64,000 nt of DNA from assembly GCF_004535825.1 (NCBI RefSeq), contig NZ_SGVY01000005.1, forward strand, positions 78,586-142,585, read 5' to 3'. Position 1 is the first letter of the stretch, and each line of letters starts with the position of its first letter. The notes beneath the pieces were generated by a model. The model was given only the letters and a program-made list of their open reading frames with translations. It did not search any database and was not told where the DNA came from. Made by a program: the position numbers and the translations under genes. Positions 42,382-51,116 of this stretch are shown here, one piece after another. Source of the DNA: Segatella hominis (GTDB taxonomy: Bacteria > Bacteroidota > Bacteroidia > Bacteroidales > Bacteroidaceae).

Positions 42382-43824
42382 TTAGAATCTGGTGTAAATG
42401 AAGGCATTGTTGGTGGCTCCCACAAGCAAGGCTACGCTCAGCGTGAGGAGGATGATGGACACCACCGTGCGAGTTGCAAGGGTGATATTCTTTTTCATCC
42501 TTGTATTGTTTGGCAGGTATCTATTATACCACTTCGCCACCGTATCATATACAGGAAGACAGAACAGAATACCTGCCACCCATAACCAGAAATTGTCCAT
42601 GCATGCACTTTCTGCTGCAAAGTCATATACGTTCTTGGCATTTCCACAGAACGCATCGAAGAAATGTTGCATCTTGGTAAAGTCATCAAAATAGAAAATT
42701 CCCCATCCGATGATGACGAGCAACAGACTGTATATATGCAGCAGGAAGGAAGGTATCTTATCCTGCACCTTCAGCAATGTATATTTTTCTGCAATCACGA
42801 TGACACCGAAATAAAGACCCCAGATGATGAAGTTCCAGCTGGCTCCGTGCCACATACCGGTCAAGAACCAGACAACAAAGATGTTGAGAGGCTGGTGACG
42901 TCGGTTTCCTCCCATTGGAATATACACATAGTCGCGGAAGAAACTACCTAATGACATGTGCCATTTTCTCCAGAAGTCTGAAATGGATGTGCAGCAGTAA
43001 GGATGCTTGAAGTTCTCTGCAAAGTGAAAGCCTAAACATCTGCCCAAGCCTATTGCCATGTCACTATATCCTGAGAAGTCGAAGAAGATCTGAAGCGTGA
43101 AGGCTAATATGCCCACCCATGCTCCAAAGGTGGATAAATTCTGAAGTCCGTTGGCAAGGAACTGGTCTGCTATCTCTGAAAATTGGTTGGCAAGAATCAC
43201 CTTCTTACCCAATCCGATCAAGAAACGATAGCTGCCTTCTACGATGTCATACTGTCTTACCTTTCTGTCTCTGATTTCCAATGCCACAATATCATATCTG
43301 ACAATAGGTCCTGCTATCAGCTGCGGGAACATGGAGATATAGAGAAGCAAGTCCTGGAAACGGCGCTGGGCTGGCGCTTCACGGCGATATACATCTATGA
43401 GATAGGATATGGACTGGAAGGTATAGAAACTGATACCGATAGGCAGTGAAATCTTTGGAATGCCTACAGGAATACCTATCGAATTGAGTGTTGTTGCAAA
43501 GAATCCCGCATATTTGAAAGTGCCGAGTAATAGGATGTTGCATATCAAACCGATTACCAATGCCCTTTTGCGGTGGGATTGCTGACTGTCTATGCCAAGT
43601 CCGGCAAAGTAGTTGATCATGACACTGAACAGCATCAGGAAAACATATACTGGTTCGCCCCATGCATAAAATATCAGTGAGAACAGTACAAGTATCGCAT
43701 TGCGTACATTTGCTGGATGCTCGCCAGTCTTGAAGAATTTCTTATCCAACAAGTAGGCTAACAGATAGCACAACATAAAGGCTGGTAAGAATGCAAAGAT
43801 GAAAAATAAATCGGAAAATACCAT
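42382..43824 (-). CDS. MBOAT-family O-acyltransferase (AlgI/PatA-like)
   Basis: Integral membrane acyltransferase of 480 residues with about eleven hydrophobic segments. The two family histidines are H289 in FWRKWHMSLGSF and the catalytic H326 in TGMWHGASWNF. Such proteins move acetyl groups across the inner membrane and pass them to a periplasmic SGNH partner, here most likely the two DHHW proteins encoded next. The acceptor glycan is unknown; alginate, other exopolysaccharide or peptidoglycan are the known options. Confidence 0.92.
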   Translation of the reverse strand: MVFSDLFFIFAFLPAFMLCYLLAYLLDKKFFKTGEHPANVRNAILVLFSLIFYAWGEPVYVFLMLFSVMINYFAGLGIDSQQSHRKRALVIGLICNILLLGTFKYAGFFATTLNSIGIPVGIPKISLPIGISFYTFQSISYLIDVYRREAPAQRRFQDLLLYISMFPQLIAGPIVRYDIVALEIRDRKVRQYDIVEGSYRFLIGLGKKVILANQFSEIADQFLANGLQNLSTFGAWVGILAFTLQIFFDFSGYSDMAIGLGRCLGFHFAENFKHPYCCTSISDFWRKWHMSLGSFFRDYVYIPMGGNRRHQPLNIFVVWFLTGMWHGASWNFIIWGLYFGVIVIAEKYTLLKVQDKIPSFLLHIYSLLLVIIGWGIFYFDDFTKMQHFFDAFCGNAKNVYDFAAESACMDNFWLWVAGILFCLPVYDTVAKWYNRYLPNNTRMKKNITLATRTVVSIILLTLSVALLVGATNNAFIYTRF

Positions 43825-43888
43825 TATTTTTTATTTTATTTTTGTTTTGTAAAACTTTCTATTTTGACTGAGTGTCTGTTTGATTCTA

Positions 43889-44689
43889 TTAATATAACAA
43901 CAGACTTTCTAATTGGTTGGCAATGAAGTAACCATTTCGTTTGGCTCCCTTGCTGTTGGTGTGGACTCCATCTGTCGTAAAAATCCTATTGTTGATTTCT
44001 TTTGCCCCCTGAATGGTTCCCTCATAATCCAGGCGGATAACTGATAGGCTCATATAATGGCCGCATTCTTCTATGATGTCACCGATTTTGTGAATACCTG
44101 TAACGCCAGGCTTGCCTATCTGCATCGGTGTTATCAATACAATCTGTGCGTCAGGAAAAGCTTCCTTTATCTTTTCGCAACTGTATCTGACAGATTCTGC
44201 AAGGGAGGTTACCTGATGAATCGGTTTACTTAATACGGTATTGGAAGTCGCAGAAAAAACCTGCTGTGGAGTTTTGGAAAACAATTGAGGTCTGGAAGAT
44301 TTGAACCAAGCATCATTCGTTCCAGCCATAATCATAATCAGGTCAGGCTGAGGCTCCTTGCCTTCTTTAGTTGCTTGAATCAATCTCAGTACTTGATTGA
44401 AAATGACATTGTTATCCGTCAACTTCTCAGAATATTCCTCTGTATTTATCTTTGTTTTAGAACAATTAGTCCAAGTAGCGCCACTCCTGGCATAACTTTT
44501 ACAGGTAGAAGGGGAAAATCTCTCTTTGAACCATTTGCTCCAACCTCTGTCTTTGTCGCAATCATCTCCACCTATGAACGTATTGGAATCACCCAATAAG
44601 ACAACATGCAGGTGAGAATGATTGGCTGCTGAGATATTAGTCATAAAGCCTATGACCATTAATATCCCTAAAAACAATTTAATCTTCAT
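43889..44689 (-). CDS. SGNH/GDSL-family periplasmic hydrolase
   Basis: A 266-residue protein with a signal peptide (1-21). Block I is GDSN with nucleophile S35, block III GTND (123-126), block V DGVH (D240, H243). SGNH hydrolases in acetylation loci act as O-acetyl esterases (for example Ape1 on peptidoglycan). It is the first gene of the five-gene operon, with its own promoter at 44738-44769. Confidence 0.85.
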   Translation of the reverse strand: MKIKLFLGILMVIGFMTNISAANHSHLHVVLLGDSNTFIGGDDCDKDRGWSKWFKERFSPSTCKSYARSGATWTNCSKTKINTEEYSEKLTDNNVIFNQVLRLIQATKEGKEPQPDLIMIMAGTNDAWFKSSRPQLFSKTPQQVFSATSNTVLSKPIHQVTSLAESVRYSCEKIKEAFPDAQIVLITPMQIGKPGVTGIHKIGDIIEECGHYMSLSVIRLDYEGTIQGAKEINNRIFTTDGVHTNSKGAKRNGYFIANQLESLLLY

Positions 44690-44737
44690 TTTTTATTTCA
44701 GTCTCATTTTCAAAATGTTATCTGTCTAAATCGGGTG

Positions 44738-44769
44738 CAAAATTACAGTTTTTTTTGTTAATATGCAAA
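44738..44769 (-). promoter_or_regulatory. Promoter of the SGNH-MBOAT-DHHW operon
   Basis: On the minus strand: TTTG (44769-44766), 20 bp spacer, TAATTTTG (44745-44738). It lies about 50 bp before the SGNH hydrolase start. Confidence 0.75.
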
Positions 44770-44773
44770 CTTT

Positions 44774-44816
44774 CAGAAAAAAAAATCAGGAAAGACGAAA
44801 TTTATCTTTCCTGATT
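44774..44816 (-). terminator. Terminator behind the symporter gene
   Basis: AATCAGGAAAGA (44784-44795) pairs with TCTTTCCTGATT (44805-44816). On the minus strand it is followed by nine T. It separates the MltF-symporter unit from the SGNH-MBOAT unit, only a few bases before the next promoter. Confidence 0.88.
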
Positions 44817-44896
44817 GTATTTATGACTAATTGAACAGTTTCTTTCCTATCCTTTATCCTGCTGGATTTTTTTTATCCATGCTCCTACTTGATTTC

Positions 44897-44937
44897 TTGC
44901 GTGGGCAGGGAGAATTTTTTGCGTGGGCACGCAAAAA
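44897..44937. repeat. TTGCGTGGGCA direct repeat and 9-bp hairpin
   Basis: TTGCGTGGGCA occurs at 44897-44907 and 44919-44929; the second copy is part of TTTTTGCGT-GGGC-ACGCAAAAA (44916-44937), a perfect 9-bp stem. It lies between the symporter stop codon and its terminator. Similar TTTTTGCG strings occur at 44987-44994. Confidence 0.75.
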
Positions 44938-44975
44938 TAAAACTACTATGAGACTTCCCGAAATGTGGAGGCTGA

Positions 44976-46409
44976 CTACGCACAGATTTTTGCGTTATTT
45001 TTGTGCGAAAACAGGTATAATCCGCTAAATGTGATGAGTCCGTTGAGCATCAATAATTCATAGCCCAATTTGTAGCCCAAATGATGGGATGAGTACCAGT
45101 CGATTGCATAACAGATAATCGGACTCAAAATCGCAATATAGGGAGTTACTTGATCATTGGCTCTCCGTTTGGTGAAGATTCCAAATCCAAATATTCCCAA
45201 AAGGGGTCCGTAGGTGTAAGAGCAGATAATGTATATGGCATCTATCACACTTGTTGAGTTGATCTGCTTGAAGAGGATGATGAAAATAACAAACAGAATG
45301 GCGACGCCAAGATGTGTATATTTTCGTAGCTTTTCATCCTTCGGAGAATCCATGATATCTACGCAAATACTGGTTGTTATCGCCGTAATGGCTGAGTCGG
45401 CACTGGAAAAACTGGCTGCCACAATACCGATAGTAAAAAATACGACAACCATATTGCCCATGTAGCCAGATGCTGCAAACATCGGCAACAGATCATCCGG
45501 TGATTCAGGGAAAGGCATTTGCTGCTTTTGTGCCAATAATATCAGCAATATGCCTAATGCTAAAAACAGCAGGTTGGCTGGTACGAAAGCAAAGCCATAC
45601 GTGCACATATCTTTCTGTGCATCACGAAGCGTCTTGCAGGTGAGATTCTTCTGCATCATGTCCTGATCAAGTCCCGTCATGACTATGACCACGAATATTC
45701 CACTTAAGAACTGCTTCCAGAAATTCTGTCTTGAAACCCAATCGTCGAAGACAAATATCTGCGAATATTTACTGTCACAAATGGCATGGTAAGCCTCCAT
45801 CGGAGTGAAGTCCAGGCATTTGATGGTATAATAAATAATCAGGATTAAGGCAGAAAACATACATAAAGTTTGGAACGTATCCGTCCAGACTAATGTCTTG
45901 ATTCCACCCTTGCGGGTATAAAACCATATCAGCATGACCATGACGGGAACTGTCAATATGAATGGAATTCCTAAATTGTCTAATACAAACTTTTGCAGGA
46001 TGATGCATACAACATAAAATCTGACTGCGGCTCCTATGATTTTGGAAATGATAAAAAAGGAAGCGCCGGTCTTATAGGAATGATTGCCCATCCTATCTTT
46101 CAGGTAAGAATAGATGGTCGTTAAATTATGCTTATAATATATAGGTAATAGGAAAAAGGCTACGATGAAATAACCAAAGATAAAACCGATACACATCTGC
46201 AGGTAAGTCATGTTCATCTTGTATGCCATTCCCGGAACGCTGACAAAAGTGATGCCGCTGATGGATGCGCCCACCATTCCGAAGGCCACCATGTACCAGG
46301 GAGACCTGCGGTTTCCCCGGTAAAAGGTTTCATTATTTGCTTTACGAGATGTGATTTTGCTGAATATCAGCAATATGCAGAAATAGATAAGTATTGTAAC
46401 TAAAATCAT
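44976..46409 (-). CDS. Sodium:solute symporter family protein
   Basis: Membrane transporter of the SSS (Na+/solute symporter) family, 477 residues, with thirteen or so helices. The N-terminal MVAFGMVGASISGITFVSVPGMAY and the central GLDQDMMQKNLTCKT are typical. The solute is unknown; SSS members carry sugars, sialic acid, proline and others. It starts 24 bp after the MltF-like gene and shares its transcript, which suggests uptake of a product of glycan cleavage. Confidence 0.87.
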   Translation of the reverse strand: MILVTILIYFCILLIFSKITSRKANNETFYRGNRRSPWYMVAFGMVGASISGITFVSVPGMAYKMNMTYLQMCIGFIFGYFIVAFFLLPIYYKHNLTTIYSYLKDRMGNHSYKTGASFFIISKIIGAAVRFYVVCIILQKFVLDNLGIPFILTVPVMVMLIWFYTRKGGIKTLVWTDTFQTLCMFSALILIIYYTIKCLDFTPMEAYHAICDSKYSQIFVFDDWVSRQNFWKQFLSGIFVVIVMTGLDQDMMQKNLTCKTLRDAQKDMCTYGFAFVPANLLFLALGILLILLAQKQQMPFPESPDDLLPMFAASGYMGNMVVVFFTIGIVAASFSSADSAITAITTSICVDIMDSPKDEKLRKYTHLGVAILFVIFIILFKQINSTSVIDAIYIICSYTYGPLLGIFGFGIFTKRRANDQVTPYIAILSPIICYAIDWYSSHHLGYKLGYELLMLNGLITFSGLYLFSHKNNAKICA

Positions 46410-46433
46410 TCTTCTAATCGTTTAAAAATGGGT

Positions 46434-47645
46434 TTAAATTTTGTATTTATTCTTTTTCTTTGCTTCTGTCGGAGTGCCATAATAACTGCGAGGTGAAATC
46501 ATCCTCCTGCCACTTCTGATATTTCCTCCACAGTATTCGCTCCATCGTTTCTGAATGCGCTCTACGTAATCCGCAGTCTCCGTGCCTCTCATGAAACCTC
46601 TTTTCACGACAGGATCCCGATAATAATAAGGATTGCTAAGCTTGAGGACGAAATGTTTTACTTCCTCCCAATTGTATGGATTGCCCCCATATTTCTTGGT
46701 TAAAGCCATGGCATCTCTGATGTGGTTGAAACCTCCATTGTATGCAGCAAGGGCATATAAGATTCGCTGGTTTGGATCATGGATGTCAGAGAAATGCCCT
46801 TGCAGTTCAGCCATATAGCGGGATGCTGCAGCGATGTTGGCCTCTGGCTGATGTATGTCGTTTATGGAAAGTCCCAGATGGGATGCGGTAGATGGCATGA
46901 TCTGCATGAGTCCGCAAGCCCCAGCCCATGATTTGGCATTCGGGTCAAAACAACTCTCCTGATAACATTGCGCAGCCATCAGGCGCCAATCCATTCTTGC
47001 CGTAGGAGCATATCGCTGAAAATATCCGTCGTATTCCGAGATGACACCTTTCGACCTGTTCAGGAAAGGAGAATAAACATGGCGTCTGATACTTTGTGAG
47101 GATAAGAGGAAAGTTTCTTCTCTTTTCACTTCCGCAGTCAATTGCGGTTTGTACCAGGCATTCAGAGAGTCTGCCAAACTGTTGTTGTCTCCTATGACAG
47201 CCCATTGTTCTTGGGTCGTATCCTGTTTAGGACCGCAAAACAACAATTTTCCTTTCGCTTTCTTGCGTGATAAGGGAACGGCAATAATGTCGCCCTCCCC
47301 TTTTTCCAACTTGCTGATCATCTCAGTAGTGTCCTTACATACTTCCACTCTCAGGCTGACTCCAATTTTCTGGGCAAATTTCTCGCAAAGAAGATATTGC
47401 AAACCCAAATTCCGGTTCTTATATATATAATATGTATCAGGACCGTTGACAGTCAGCATGATTAATTCTCCATTGGATACGATATCATCATACGTAAAAC
47501 CTTTTGTCTGATTGGAGTTGTTGGAATAATCCTCCTCGCCTATAGGTGTCCCCCAAGGTGTAACATCTGGTTGCGTTTTCTGATTAGAACAACTGCAAAC
47601 CAACCAAAATAATGCAAATATTGCCGATAAATATACTTTATTCAT
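46434..47645 (-). CDS. MltF-like lytic transglycosylase lipoprotein (copy 2)
   Basis: A 403-residue predicted lipoprotein (lipobox near LVCS-C19) and paralogue of the 38447-39715 protein. It has the same layout: TPWGT motif after the lipid site, short SBP-like domain (about 50-180), SLT domain with catalytic E230 in CYQESCFD and GLMQIMPSTA. It is the first gene of a two-gene unit with the symporter. A minus-strand -7 box (TAATTTTG) is at 47657-47664, overlapping the divergent hisG promoter region. Confidence 0.87.
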   Translation of the reverse strand: MNKVYLSAIFALFWLVCSCSNQKTQPDVTPWGTPIGEEDYSNNSNQTKGFTYDDIVSNGELIMLTVNGPDTYYIYKNRNLGLQYLLCEKFAQKIGVSLRVEVCKDTTEMISKLEKGEGDIIAVPLSRKKAKGKLLFCGPKQDTTQEQWAVIGDNNSLADSLNAWYKPQLTAEVKREETFLLSSQSIRRHVYSPFLNRSKGVISEYDGYFQRYAPTARMDWRLMAAQCYQESCFDPNAKSWAGACGLMQIMPSTASHLGLSINDIHQPEANIAAASRYMAELQGHFSDIHDPNQRILYALAAYNGGFNHIRDAMALTKKYGGNPYNWEEVKHFVLKLSNPYYYRDPVVKRGFMRGTETADYVERIQKRWSEYCGGNIRSGRRMISPRSYYGTPTEAKKKNKYKI

Positions 47646-47656
47646 ATTTCAAGTTA

Positions 47657-47704
47657 CAAAATTACATATTTTTTTGGATATTCAAGCAAAAAGATGTACT
47701 TTTG
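47657..47704. promoter_or_regulatory. Divergent promoters for mltF-like gene and hisG
   Basis: Plus strand: TTTG 47673-47676, 20 bp spacer, TACTTTTG 47697-47704 for hisG. Minus strand: -7 box TAATTTTG at 47664-47657 with a TTG about 18 bp upstream (47685-47683). The two promoters interlock within 50 bp. Confidence 0.7.
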
Positions 47705-47732
47705 CAATGTTTTTTAAACAAAATGAAGAAAT

Positions 47733-48584
47733 ATGTTACGAATAGCAGTACAATCTAAAGGGCGTCTTTTCGATGACACCATGAATTTACTTTCAGAAGC
47801 AGACATTAAAGTGAGTGCTTCTAAGCGCACTCTTTTGGTGCAGTCTTCTAACTTCCCTCTCGAGGTTTTGTATCTCCGTGATGATGATATTCCTCAGAGT
47901 GTAGCAAGCGGCGTCGCTGACATCGGTATTGTTGGCGAGAATGAATTTGTGGAAAAAGGGGAAAATGCCCAGATCATTGACCGTCTTGGTTTTAGCAAAT
48001 GTCGCTTGAGTCTTGCAATACCTAAGAAAATTGATTATCCTGGTTTGCAGTGGTTTAATGGCAAGAAAATTGCGACTTCTTATCCTAACATCCTTCGCAA
48101 TTTCATGCAGAAGAAAGGCATCAAGGCTGATATCCATGTCATTACTGGTTCTGTGGAAATTAGTCCTGGTATCGGTCTTGCTGATGGTATCTTTGATATC
48201 GTAAGTTCTGGCTCTACCCTTGTTAGCAATAATTTGGCAGAGGTGGAAGTCGTGATGAAGAGCGAGGCTTTGCTTATCGGTAATTGGAATATGGATGAAG
48301 AGAAGCATCAGATTCTGAACGAAATGCTGTTCCGTTTCGAAGCTGTGCGTTCTGCTCAAGACAAGAAGTATGTGATGATGAATGCACCAAAGTCTAAGGT
48401 GAAGGAAATTACGGATGTCTTGCCTGGTATCAAGAGTCCAACGATCATCCCATTGGCTGATGATGAATGGTGCAGTATCCATACGGTCCTCGATGAGAAG
48501 AGATTCTGGGAAATCATCGGAAAGCTCAAGGAGCTGGATGCTCAGGGTATTCTGGTTACTCCTATCGAGAAGATGATCTTGTAA
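47733..48584 (+). CDS. hisG: ATP phosphoribosyltransferase (long form)
   Basis: First enzyme of histidine synthesis, joining ATP and PRPP. The 283-residue length and the C-terminal domain (about 205-283) show the long, self-regulated form with an allosteric histidine-binding region, which needs no HisZ. The PRPP-loop segment GIFDIVSSGSTLVSNNL is present. No leader peptide rich in histidine codons was seen before it. Confidence 0.95.
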   Translation: MLRIAVQSKGRLFDDTMNLLSEADIKVSASKRTLLVQSSNFPLEVLYLRDDDIPQSVASGVADIGIVGENEFVEKGENAQIIDRLGFSKCRLSLAIPKKIDYPGLQWFNGKKIATSYPNILRNFMQKKGIKADIHVITGSVEISPGIGLADGIFDIVSSGSTLVSNNLAEVEVVMKSEALLIGNWNMDEEKHQILNEMLFRFEAVRSAQDKKYVMMNAPKSKVKEITDVLPGIKSPTIIPLADDEWCSIHTVLDEKRFWEIIGKLKELDAQGILVTPIEKMIL

Positions 48585-48682
48585 AAAGAGTTTTGATCAT
48601 ATCTGTCTTCTACTCGGAACTTTGATTTCATGTTCTGGGAGTTAGAAACAAATATAAAAGTAAATTATTAATAATATAAGGA

Positions 48683-49969
48683 ATGAAGGTAATTTGTTAT
48701 CCTGCAAAGGAAGAATGGGACGAATTAGTGAAGCGTCCGCACCTGGATGTATCAGAGCTTAATGCTACTGTAGAAGGTGTTCTCAATGATGTTAAGAATC
48801 ATGGCGATAGCGCTGTTATACGTTATGAAGAGAAATTCGACCATGCGCATTTGGACTCTTTATCTGTATCTGATGCAGAAATGGAAGAGGCTGAAAGCCT
48901 GGTTTCTCTTGAGCTGAAGCATGCGTTGGAGTTGGCCCATCATAACATTTCTTCATTCCATCAGAGCCAGCAGTTTCATGGAGAAAAGGTGGAAACAGTC
49001 TCTGGTGTGACTTGTTGGCAGAAAAGTGTTGCTATAGAGAAAGTTGGCCTCTATATTCCTGGAGGTACGGCTCCTCTCTTTTCTACGGTCCTGATGCTTG
49101 CAACACCAGCCAAGATAGCCGGTTGTAAGGAAATCGTACTTTGTACTCCTCCTAACAGAGAAGGCAAAGTGAATCCTGCCATCTTGATGGCGGCTAAGAT
49201 TGCTGGTGTGAGCAAGATATTTAAAATCGGTGGCGTTCAGGCGATTGGTGCGATGGCATATGGCACAGAGAGTGTTCCTAAGGTATATAAAATCTTTGGT
49301 CCGGGCAATCAGTACGTCATGGCTGCTAAACAACATGTTTCTTTACACGATGTGGCTATTGATATGCCTGCGGGTCCTTCTGAAGTATGTGTTATTGCGG
49401 ATGAAACCAGTAATCCTGTGTTTGTTGCTGCCGATTTGCTTTCTCAGGCTGAGCATGGTGTTGATTCTCAGGTTTTCCTGATTTCTACTTCTGAAGAGAT
49501 GATTGAGAAAGTGAAGGAAGAGGTGGAAAAACAACTCGAACAATTGCCGAGAAAGGAGATGGCTGCCAAGTCTTTGGATAATTCTAAACTTGTCTTGGTG
49601 AAGGATTATGATGAGGCCATTGAACTCAGCAATACTTATGCGCCTGAACATTTGATTATCGCCACTCGCAATTATGATGAATTGGCGGAGAAAGTGGTAA
49701 ATGCCGGTAGTGTATTCTTGGGACAGTATGCTTGCGAAAGTGCTGGTGATTATGCCAGTGGTACCAATCATACCCTTCCTACTCATGGTTATGCGCTGGC
49801 ATATAATGGCGTCAATCTGGATAGTTATAACCGCAAGATTACGTTCCAGCATTTGACTGATGAAGGTATCAGAAGTATCGGTAACGCTGTTGTTGTTATG
49901 GCTGAAAACGAACAGTTGGAAGCTCATGCCAACGCGATGCGCGTGAGAGTTGATGAAGTTGGCAAATAG
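48683..49969 (+). CDS. hisD: Histidinol dehydrogenase
   Basis: Zinc enzyme for the last two oxidations of histidine synthesis, 428 residues. Family motifs are GLYIPGGTAPLFSTVLM, IFGPGNQYV, DMPAGPSEV, the zinc-site LLSQAEHG, and ASGTNHTLPTHGYA. It is 98 bp after hisG and 47 bp before hisC. Confidence 0.96.
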   Translation: MKVICYPAKEEWDELVKRPHLDVSELNATVEGVLNDVKNHGDSAVIRYEEKFDHAHLDSLSVSDAEMEEAESLVSLELKHALELAHHNISSFHQSQQFHGEKVETVSGVTCWQKSVAIEKVGLYIPGGTAPLFSTVLMLATPAKIAGCKEIVLCTPPNREGKVNPAILMAAKIAGVSKIFKIGGVQAIGAMAYGTESVPKVYKIFGPGNQYVMAAKQHVSLHDVAIDMPAGPSEVCVIADETSNPVFVAADLLSQAEHGVDSQVFLISTSEEMIEKVKEEVEKQLEQLPRKEMAAKSLDNSKLVLVKDYDEAIELSNTYAPEHLIIATRNYDELAEKVVNAGSVFLGQYACESAGDYASGTNHTLPTHGYALAYNGVNLDSYNRKITFQHLTDEGIRSIGNAVVVMAENEQLEAHANAMRVRVDEVGK

Positions 49970-50016
49970 TTTTGTCCATTTCGACTTTTTAATTTTAGAA
50001 TCTATTTTATCGAAAT

Positions 50017-51054
50017 ATGAAAGAATTAAAAGAACTCTGTAGAGCCAATATTTGGAACCTTTCTCCTTATAGTTGTGCAAGAACGGAATTTTCTGGTAAG
50101 AAAGCTCACAACTTTCTGGATGCCAACGAGAATCCGTATAATGATCCCTATAATCGTTATCCAGATCCTTTCCAGACGGATGTGAAAAAGGTCTTGAGCA
50201 AGATCAAGGACGTGCCTGTGGAGAATATATTTTTGGGAAATGGAAGTGATGAGGCTATTGACTTGGTGTATCGTATCTTCTGTAATCCGGGAATAGACAA
50301 TGTGGTTGCCATTGCTCCTACTTATGGAATGTATCAGGTATGTGCTGACGTGAATGATGTGGAATACCGTCAGGTGTTGCTGGATGAAAATTACCAGATT
50401 ACGGCAGATAAGTTACTGAGTGCTTGTGATGACCATACGAAGGTTATCTGGATTTGTAGTCCGAATAATCCTACGGGCAATCTGATCAATCCAGAAGCAA
50501 TCGTTGGTGTATTGCAGCGTTTTGATGGCATCGTAGTCTTGGATGAGGCTTATAGTGATTTCTCCAGTATTCAGCCATTCAGATCATACTTGTCTAAATT
50601 CCCTAATATGATCGTGCTCAACACCATGAGTAAAGCCTGGGGTTGTGCTGCTTTGAGATTGGGTATGGCTTTTGCCAGCAAGGATATTATCGATTTGTTC
50701 AACAAGGTGAAATATCCTTATAATGTGAATTTACTTACTCAGCAACATGCCCTGGAGGTTTTGAATGATCCATATCAGGTGGATGAATGGGTGAAGAATC
50801 TGTTGCAGGAAAGAGGTAAGATGGTTACGGCCTTTACAGAACTTCCTATCTGCGTGAAAGTTTATCCAACTGATGCCAATTTCTTCTTGGCGAAAATGAC
50901 GGATGCGCAGGCTATATACGATTATTTGGTTGATAAGGGTATCATCGTTCGCAATAGAAATAGAGTGCAGCTTTGTGAGAACTGCCTGCGAATTACGATC
51001 GGTAAAAAGAGTGAAAATATAGAATTGTTATCAGCTCTTCGACAATATCAATAA
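50017..51054 (+). CDS. hisC: Histidinol-phosphate aminotransferase
   Basis: PLP enzyme of fold type I, 345 residues. The N-terminal [18 protein letters not shown] and the PLP-lysine region [15 protein letters not shown] are clear. In Bacteroidales hisB usually follows directly; here a terminator follows instead and no hisB is in the window. Confidence 0.95.
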   Translation: MKELKELCRANIWNLSPYSCARTEFSGKKAHNFLDANENPYNDPYNRYPDPFQTDVKKVLSKIKDVPVENIFLGNGSDEAIDLVYRIFCNPGIDNVVAIAPTYGMYQVCADVNDVEYRQVLLDENYQITADKLLSACDDHTKVIWICSPNNPTGNLINPEAIVGVLQRFDGIVVLDEAYSDFSSIQPFRSYLSKFPNMIVLNTMSKAWGCAALRLGMAFASKDIIDLFNKVKYPYNVNLLTQQHALEVLNDPYQVDEWVKNLLQERGKMVTAFTELPICVKVYPTDANFFLAKMTDAQAIYDYLVDKGIIVRNRNRVQLCENCLRITIGKKSENIELLSALRQYQ

Positions 51055-51061
51055 AAATATA

Positions 51062-51101
51062 AGAGGGTGTGTCATGAACTTATGGCACACCCTCTATTTT
51101 T
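51062..51101. terminator. Terminator between hisC and the GHL10 gene
   Basis: AGAGGGTGTGTCAT (51062-51075) pairs with ATGGCACACCCTCT (51082-51095) with one G-T wobble and a 6-nt loop, then ATTTTT. The core TGTGTCAT/ATG(A/G)CACA is also used in the tRNA-Cys terminator. Confidence 0.88.
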
Positions 51102-51116
51102 AATGAAAAGTATAGT

